Source: Toxonevra muliebris
Taxonomy: Eukaryota > Arthropoda > Insecta > Diptera > Pallopteridae
Assembly: GCA_963691655.1 (NCBI GenBank)
Contig: CAVNUY010000010.1
Coordinates: 1-64,000 of the forward strand
Direction: 5' to 3'
DNA length: 64,000 bases
Of this stretch, positions 57,669-64,000 are shown one piece after another. The notes beneath the pieces are model-generated. The model saw nothing but the letters and a program-made list of their open reading frames with translations, did no database searches and was not told the origin of the DNA. Positions within the stretch are counted from its first letter, which is position 1. Each line of letters opens with the position of its first letter. The translations under genes and the position numbers were made by a program.

Positions 57669-58933
57669 CGTTATCTGCTAGCGTTTCTAAATGGCAACGG
57701 TAAAATTGGAAGAATAATGCTGTTGAGACTGTTGATTCTACTATGTATAGACAAAAACCTGCAGGAATAACTACTAGATGGAGTGCAGCTGACGTCTAAA
57801 GGTAATCGGTTCTGATTCCGTCACAGTCGAAAACTATACTAAGTATATGGAAGCCGATTAAAAAATGAACGCGTACAGAATCAGAAGCAAAAAATGGTGG
57901 TGGTCTCTATTTGCATGGTTACTCGATGAAGCGATTCAATATGCTTGGCAATCGGATTATTACTCCCTTTGTACATGTATTCTACTAGCGTTGCCATATG
58001 GGCACATGACCTCTCTAAAAAAACAGTGGAAAAATCAAAGCCAAAAGATGAATTTACGTTATTTAGAATTTTTTTTTTAGTTTTTAAAAATTTAGCCATT
58101 TTATTTGCCATATTTTATTTTGGGAGATAATGGGTTAAAGTGATATTGATAACTATTTCTCAAGCCAAGGAGACAACTTAGCACTAAACTCTTCATTAAG
58201 TAACAAAATGATAAGTAAACAATACTGCAGACTCCGTTTACATACTCTACTGTAACACTAGTGATCAGCATTTTTGCGAGCGAAATGGTATACACCACCT
58301 TGAAAGATGGCCTCCCGTGATCTCAAAACCATAATTAGTTTGTCTGGGTGTTTTGAGAAATTCACTGGTACAGGTATAAAATTCATGTTTATAACTTTTT
58401 TCATAGACAAGTTGCAACCGAAAATAAATTGAAGGTTGTACCAAAGATTTTAATAATATATAAAAATTCATGCATTTATTTGTCTGTATAAAAATTAAAA
58501 GAGGAAATATTTGAAATTAAGAGAATGAGAAAACCAAGAGAGTTAAAAATAAACTAAAACTCCAAAGAGTAAGTTTTTGACGTGTAAACATCTTAGCTCA
58601 CATGAAATAAGAACACGGTAGAGAGAATTCGGTTGTAACTTTGTAAAGTTTATTACAAATGAAATTTTGAAAAATGGAAATTATACAATGTGGAAAGAGC
58701 GACCGAACGGTTGGAAAATATTCACAAGAATAGTAATAAGGATAAAGAAAAGAACAGAATAGAGCGGTGAAAATAGAGTAAGGAGAGAAAAAGGAAGAAA
58801 TAGAAATAGAAAAAAGGAGTATTGGGAAAGGGCCCAAACATAGAAAAGAATAGAAAATAGTAGATGGCTTAGACATCCCGGCTCCCTTGCACGGGTGCAT
58901 CATCGATGACGTCTTGTAAGCGTTGTAAGGAGT

Positions 58934-59305
58934 TCACAACATCGCCCAGCAGGCTTCTAACTCTCTGGTCTCGGAAATGGGACGTCTCAAGGCTTCGATT
59001 ATAGTCCGATTGGAAGTCGAATAAAGTGGGGGTGCATGCACAACTGCATTGGATGGCCGTCGAGGTGCTTGATTTCGAGGTCTAGTTACTCTTCCGGTCT
59101 GCGCGCGCTGCTGGACTTGCACGGGTCTGGACACCGGATAAAGGAGAGTATGGTGGTCCAAACCGCACTTTCGACACCTGCTGTCCGACGTACAGTGAGC
59201 GGTGGTATGGGTGGTCGCCAGGCAATTAAAGCAGTAACCACGTGCCCTGGCCGCTTGCGCTCGCTGGTTTGGGGTCATCGCGAGGAAGCCTCGACAGCAC
59301 CGCAA
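58934..59305 (-). pseudogene. gag-like zinc-knuckle fragment, unit 8
   Basis: Same fragment with the APPLYSTSN change of unit 7. A private 2-bp loss lies about 35 bp upstream of the frame (59338-59340). Confidence 0.75.
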
Positions 59306-59505
59306 CGAATGAAAGCGGAAGCATAATCTGCACTAGCGCGTTTGCAGGCTGACGCTGAGTCACAGGAGATGCAACTGCTGGCTGCGGTTGTTGGTTCGCA
59401 AGAGCTGCATCTGCAGATTGGACCTGTGGAGTACTGGAAAAGTAGAAACATTAGTTTGGGAATACTAATAGTGAGTAGAAATGAGAATTCTACTGGATCT
59501 GTATT

Positions 59506-60528
59506 TTACGCTAGAGGTAAAATACACAATTTCACGATGGAACGTGTTATTACACCGTTTTGAGTGCGCAAATCAACAACGCGAATGTGGTTATCGGGAC
59601 CACGGTGTAATTGAATGATCCGGCCGAGACGCCAGTCATTTGGGGGAAGGAGTTCGTGTTTTATGACTGCGAACTCTCCTTCTACAGGATCTTTCTGCGG
59701 ATGTTTCCATTTATACCGCTTTTGAAGATCTCTCAGGTATTCATCTTTCCAGCGGCGGCTGAATTGATGATGTAGGACCTTGAGTTTTTCCCAACGGTTA
59801 ATGAGAGAGAGATTCTCAGAATTAGGTTCAGGTGGGGCCAATAGAGATGCACCTCGGAGAAAGTGCCCACGGGTAATTGCTGTGAGATCAGCAGGATCCT
59901 GTGAGGCAGGAGAAGGTGACCGGGAATTAAGAACGGCCTCTATTTTGGCGAGTAGAGTAGAAAACTTTTCGAATGTGAATTTATGGTTACCAGCTGTCTT
60001 TTTGAGATGAGTTTTGAAACTCTTGACAGCTGATTCCCACAAACCATCCATGTGAGGAGCACTTGGAGGGATAAAGTGCCAATTTATGCCTTGAGGAGCA
60101 TATTTTTGGGAGATATCAATAGAGACTTCTTTGAGGAATTTTAAGAAGTCTTTACTAATGGCGCGTTGAGCGCCGACAAATGTTGTGCCATTGTCACTCA
60201 TCAGTTTTTTCTCATCCAAATTTTCTGTGGTAATTATATTTGTTATATGTTTCCTCAGCTTGCATAGGTCTTCATTCCACCATACCGGAACTGGTTTCTT
60301 GCTGTGGGTGATCGGACAGGATGCTTTGAAGGCCGCCTGTAGGGCGTCCTCAAAGATCTCTACCTTCTCATCCAAATTTTCTGTGATAATTATATTTGTT
60401 ATATGTTTAGGTCGAAGCTTTGACTTAGCCACTCTTCTAAAAGAGTTCCAGTCAATTATTTTTGGGTTTCTGTATGGTGGTGCGTTCTCAGTCTTAAGAT
60501 TCACCTTGATCCACCCCAATGTTATCAT
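59506..60528 (-). pseudogene. LINE-BEL chimeric frame, junction 8/9
   Basis: Same fusion with a private Pro to Ser change (LRGASLLAPP). Confidence 0.85.
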
Positions 60529-61198
60529 TGTCTGTGATGAGTGTTAGGTCAAGGACCTCTTCCCAAACTTCGAATTCACGTGTGCTGGGGAAAACGAAGG
60601 TAGGATTGTTGCCCTTGTTAAATATATTTAGATTAGTGTTAAGAATGAAATCGAAAAGGGACTCACCTCTTATGTTGGTTTCCGTGCTTCCCCAAAGCTC
60701 ATTTCTTGAGTTTGCATCGCAGCCCAGTAGAAGTGTATCCTTGGCTGAGAGTGCTGATGTTAAGTGCGCAATCTTGCTCAAAATGAATACGGCCTTCAAG
60801 TATCGTGACTTGAGTTGGGCACCTTCGGATTTCTTTTTATCCGACGGCCTGCGATCACAATGGCTGATGACCGAGGCCGCTTTGGATGTTGATGGTTTGG
60901 ATGTTTCTATGATAGGGTTGCTTTGGCTGGCACTCCCTATCTTAGTGATTATTGTTTCCTGGCTTGAGGCCAGGAGATTTTCTTCCTCTGCTAGAGAAAG
61001 GGCCTCCCTAAGTGCCTCTGCATCTTTCGCGGAGGTGCTGGGATTGGCTATAACGCTATCCGGACTTTTTTGTTTTTTATTCATTATATCAGTTTCTTGC
61101 GATCGCTTCGCCGGGCCGAAGCCAAGCTCGGCGATCAATGAGGTTAAGGGGAAATATATGGTCAACCACGCCAGCGCCCCATGCCTTGGTAAGGCCAC
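60494..61198 (-). pseudogene. LOA-type LINE ORF1-endonuclease fusion, unit 9
   Basis: Same fusion frame with the commonest sequence type. Confidence 0.8.
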
Positions 61199-62998
61199 CG
61201 TTACTCTCCGATGCGGCCCGATATCGGAGAGAAACCGTACAAATACAGTCAGTATTAACCCACGGCTGCAAACTTAGTCCATGGGCACGGTCCGCGTGTC
61301 ACCCTGGATTGTGGGGGTTTTATTTAAGAGGGTTTGCTCCCTCCGCATGGGATTTCTTAGCCAGTTGCATGTCAAATATCTGTTGCATCCTGATATCAGT
61401 GCAGTCAGATATCTGCTGCATCCTGATACCAGGTTACGACATCTATCCGACACGTAGCTGTTACCAGCCGTCACTACGTGGAGGTGAACCCCACATAGCA
61501 TACTAGTATAAATAACAAAATTGTTTGGGTATAGTTATGCATAACGCTCGTATCTTTTTTCCGACCAAAAACTTTCTACCAAAAATTTTTAAAAACTGTA
61601 AATCGAGTCATATTTTTTCAGAAAAAAATATTTAAATTCAGGTTTGTTTAGTTTATTTTATTCCAGTTGTTTTCAAATGTTGCCAAATGGGCACTCTAGT
61701 AGAATATCGATGCAAAACATTTTGTTTTGATCCCGTTATCTGCTAGCGTTTCTAAATGGCAACGGTAAAATTGGAAGAATAATGCTGTTGAGACTGTTGC
61801 TTCTACTATGTATAGACAAAAACCTGCAGGAATAACTACTAGATGGAGTGCAGCTGACGTCTAAAGGTAATCGGTTCTGATTCCGTCACAGTCGAAAACT
61901 ATACTAAGTATATGGAAGCCGATTAAAAAATGAACGCGTACAGAATCAGAAGCAAAAAATGGTGGTGGTCTCTATTTGCATGGTTACTCGATGAAGCGAT
62001 TCAATATGCTTGGCAATCGGATTATTACTCCCTTTGTACATGTATTCTACTAGCGTTGCCATATGGGCACATGACCTCTCTAAAAAAACAGTGGAAAAAT
62101 CAAAGCCAAAAGATGAATTTACGTTATTTAGAATTTTTTTTTTAGTTTTTAAAAATTTAGCCATTTTATTTGCCATATTTTATTTTGGGAGATAATGGGT
62201 TAAAGTGATATTGATAACTATTTCTCAAGCCAAGGAGACAACTTAGCACTAAACTCTTCATTAAGTAACAAAATGATAAGTAAACAATACTGCAGACTCC
62301 GTTTACATACTCTACTGTAACACTAGTGATCAGCATTTTTGCGAGCGAAATGGTATACACCACCTTGAAAGATGGCCTCCCGTGATCTCAAAACCATAAT
62401 TAGTTTGTCTGGGTGTTTTGAGAAATTCACTGGTACAGGTATAAAATTCATGTTTATAACTTTTTTCATAGACAAGTTGCAACCGAAAATAAATTGAAGG
62501 TTGTACCAAAGATTTTAATAATATATAAAAATTCATGCATTTATTTGTCTGTATAAAAATTAAAAGAGGAAATATTTGAAATTAAGAGAATGAGAAAACC
62601 AAGAGAGTTAAAAATAAACTAAAACTCCAAAGAGTAAGTTTTTGACGTGTAAACATCTTAGCTCACATGAAATAAGAACACGGTAGAGAGAATTCGGTTG
62701 TAACTTTGTAAAGTTTATTACAAATGAAATTTTGAAAAATGGAAATTATACAATGTGGAAAGAGCGACCGAACGGTTGGAAAATATTCACAAGAATAGTA
62801 ATAAGGATAAAGAAAAGAACAGAATAGAGCGGTGAAAATAGAGTAAGGAGAGAAAAAGGAAGAAATAGAAATAGAAAAAAGGAGTATTGGGAAAGGGCCC
62901 AAACATAGAAAAGAATAGAAAATAGTAGATGGCTTAGACATCCCGGCTCCCTTGCACGGGTGCATCATCGATGACGTCTTGTAAGCGTTGTAAGGAGT

Positions 62999-63370
62999 TC
63001 ACAACATCGCCCAGCAGGCTTCTAACTCTCTGGTCTCGGAAATGGGACGTCTCAAGGCTTCGATTATAGTCCGATTGGAAGTCGAAGAAAGTGGGGGTGC
63101 ATGCACAACTGCATTGGATGGCCGTCGAGGTGCTTGATTTCGAGGTCTAGTTACTCTTCCGGTCTGCGCGCGCTGCTGGACTTGCACGGGTCTGGACACC
63201 GGATAAAGGAGAGTATGGTGGTCCAAACCGCACTTTCGACACCTGCTGTCCGACGTACAGTGAGCGGTGGTATGGGTGGTCGCCAGGCAATTAAAGCAGT
63301 AACCACGTGCCCTGGCCGCTTGCGCTCGCTGGTTTGGGGTCATCGCGAGGAAGCCTCGACAGCACCGCAA
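62999..63370 (-). pseudogene. gag-like zinc-knuckle fragment, unit 9
   Basis: Same fragment, with the common APPLSSTSN form. Confidence 0.75.
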
Positions 63371-63572
63371 CGAATGAAAGCGGAAGCATAATCTGCACTA
63401 GCGCACGTTTGCAGGCTGACGCTGAGTCACAGGAGATGCAACTGCTGGCTGCGGTTGTTGGTTCGCAAGAGCTGCATCTGCAGATTGGACCTGTGGAGTA
63501 CTGGAAAAGTAGAAACATTAGTTTGGGAATACTAATAGTGAGTAGAAATGAGAATTCTACTGGATCTGTATT

Positions 63573-64000
63573 TTACGCTAGAGGTAAAATACACAATTTC
63601 ACGATGGAACGTGTTATTACACCGTTTTGAGTGCGCAAATCAACAACGCGAATGTGGTTATCGGGACCACGGTGTAATTGAATGATCCGGCCGAGACGCC
63701 AGTCATTTGGGGGAAGGAGTTCGTGTTTTATGACTGCGAACTCTCCTTCTACAGGATCTTTCTGCGGATGTTTCCATTTATACCGCTTTTGAAGATCTCT
63801 CAGGTATTCATCTTTCCAGCGGCGGCTGAATTGATGATGTAGGACCTTGAGTTTTTCCCAACGGTTAATGAGAGAGAGATTCTCAGAATTAGGTTCAGGT
63901 GGGGCCAATAGAGGTGCACCTCGGAGAAAGTGCCCACGGGTAATTGCTGTGAGATCAGCAGGATCCTGTGAGACAGGAGAAGGTGACCGGGAATTAATAA
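63573..64000 (-). pseudogene. BEL/Pao integrase C-terminus, unit 9, cut by window end
   Basis: The C-terminal integrase text is present (PPEPNSENLSLINRWEKL to the VKLCILPLA end). The frame stays open to the last base. Two substitutions near the end (63972 and 63998) distinguish it from other units. The junction to a tenth unit, if any, lies beyond the window. Confidence 0.8.

Larger units (their letters stand above)
56132..60208. repeat. Array unit 8 (4077 bp)
   Basis: It carries a net 12-bp gain that creates a perfect palindrome at 57620-57668. It also lacks 2 bp at 59338-59340 (agcgcgtttg against agcgcacgtttg). Other markers match unit 7, suggesting a recent local duplication. Confidence 0.95.
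27024..64000. repeat. Head-to-tail array of a 4.07-kb composite retroelement unit
   Basis: Nine successive units begin with ttctcatccaaattttctgt preceded by a T run. Spacings are 4048, 4067, 4067, 4054, 4060, 4067, 4745 and 4077 bp, and the ninth runs off the window. Length differences trace to single identifiable indels, so the base unit is 4067 bp. In left-to-right order each unit holds: LOA-type LINE linker, endonuclease C-terminus and ORF1 N-terminus (minus strand); LINE 5' leader; about 1.5 kb spacer; gag-like zinc-knuckle fragment (minus); and BEL/Pao integrase C-terminus (minus). Copies are nearly identical, pointing to recent amplification or active homogenisation. Confidence 0.97.
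60209..64000. repeat. Array unit 9 (incomplete, 3,792 bp in window)
   Basis: It follows the reference order up to the BEL integrase fragment and is cut by the end of the window, so the array continues. A private change lies at 61411 (ctgctgcatcc). Confidence 0.93.

Noticed and set aside
57567..57770. 67-codon frame unique to unit 8
   Set aside because: It is created by the palindrome mutation at 57620-57668 and has no counterpart in other units.
27024..64000. CRISPR-like or bacterial repeat array
   Set aside because: The repeats are 4-kb eukaryotic retroelement composites without short repeat-spacer structure, and the host gene is a metazoan plexin.

Overview
The window looks like repeat-rich, AT-rich nuclear DNA of a higher fly (cyclorrhaphan dipteran, possibly a tephritid). 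It has one split host gene with very short introns, many insect-type transposons, and no sign of bacterial or viral gene organisation. The only convincing host gene is the 5' coding end of a class A plexin (PlexA): three exons at 13282-15091 encode the signal sequence and most of the Sema domain. The rest of the gene was not found in the window.

Layout. 1-1185: end of a 487-bp satellite array. 2040-5030: decayed R1-type LINE on the minus strand. 5031-12800: host DNA of no visible function, peppered with small DNA transposons. Several of these have target-site duplications that I could define: a hAT-like MITE at 6636-7022, a piggyBac-like MITE at 8233-8697, a long-TIR element at 8740-9321, a hAT-like element at 11590-12443 and a pogo-like MITE at 12616-12773. 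A broken pogo/Tigger transposase lies at 10506-11480. 12935-15091: PlexA 5' end. 15166-17357: a retroposed fragment with 14-bp duplications, a foldback hairpin, and a class II element with 48-bp inverted ends.

17710-27023 is a nested stack. A minus-strand RNase H-bearing LINE (LOA/R1 group) is split by a 5.6-kb plus-strand Jockey-type LINE (11-bp target duplication). That LINE is split in turn by a 1-kb hAT element with a perfect 8-bp duplication, and by a short LINE tail. The outer LINE also carries a Harbinger-type element.

27024-64000, 58% of the window, is a head-to-tail array of a 4067-bp unit: eight complete units and a ninth running off the end. Each unit joins the 5' part of the same LOA-like LINE (internally deleted), about 1.5 kb of unassigned spacer, a gag-like zinc-knuckle fragment and a BEL/Pao integrase C-terminal fragment. 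The unit boundary creates an in-frame LINE-BEL chimeric reading frame of 340 codons, repeated at every junction. Units are nearly identical but carry diagnostic indels and shared substitutions that record unequal exchange, a 678-bp partial duplication and a template-switch palindrome. The left edge of the array runs directly into the rest of the LINE, so the array probably arose in place by tandem duplication of a nested transposon cluster. If the assembly is right and PlexA is intact, this megasatellite sits inside or just beyond a PlexA intron.
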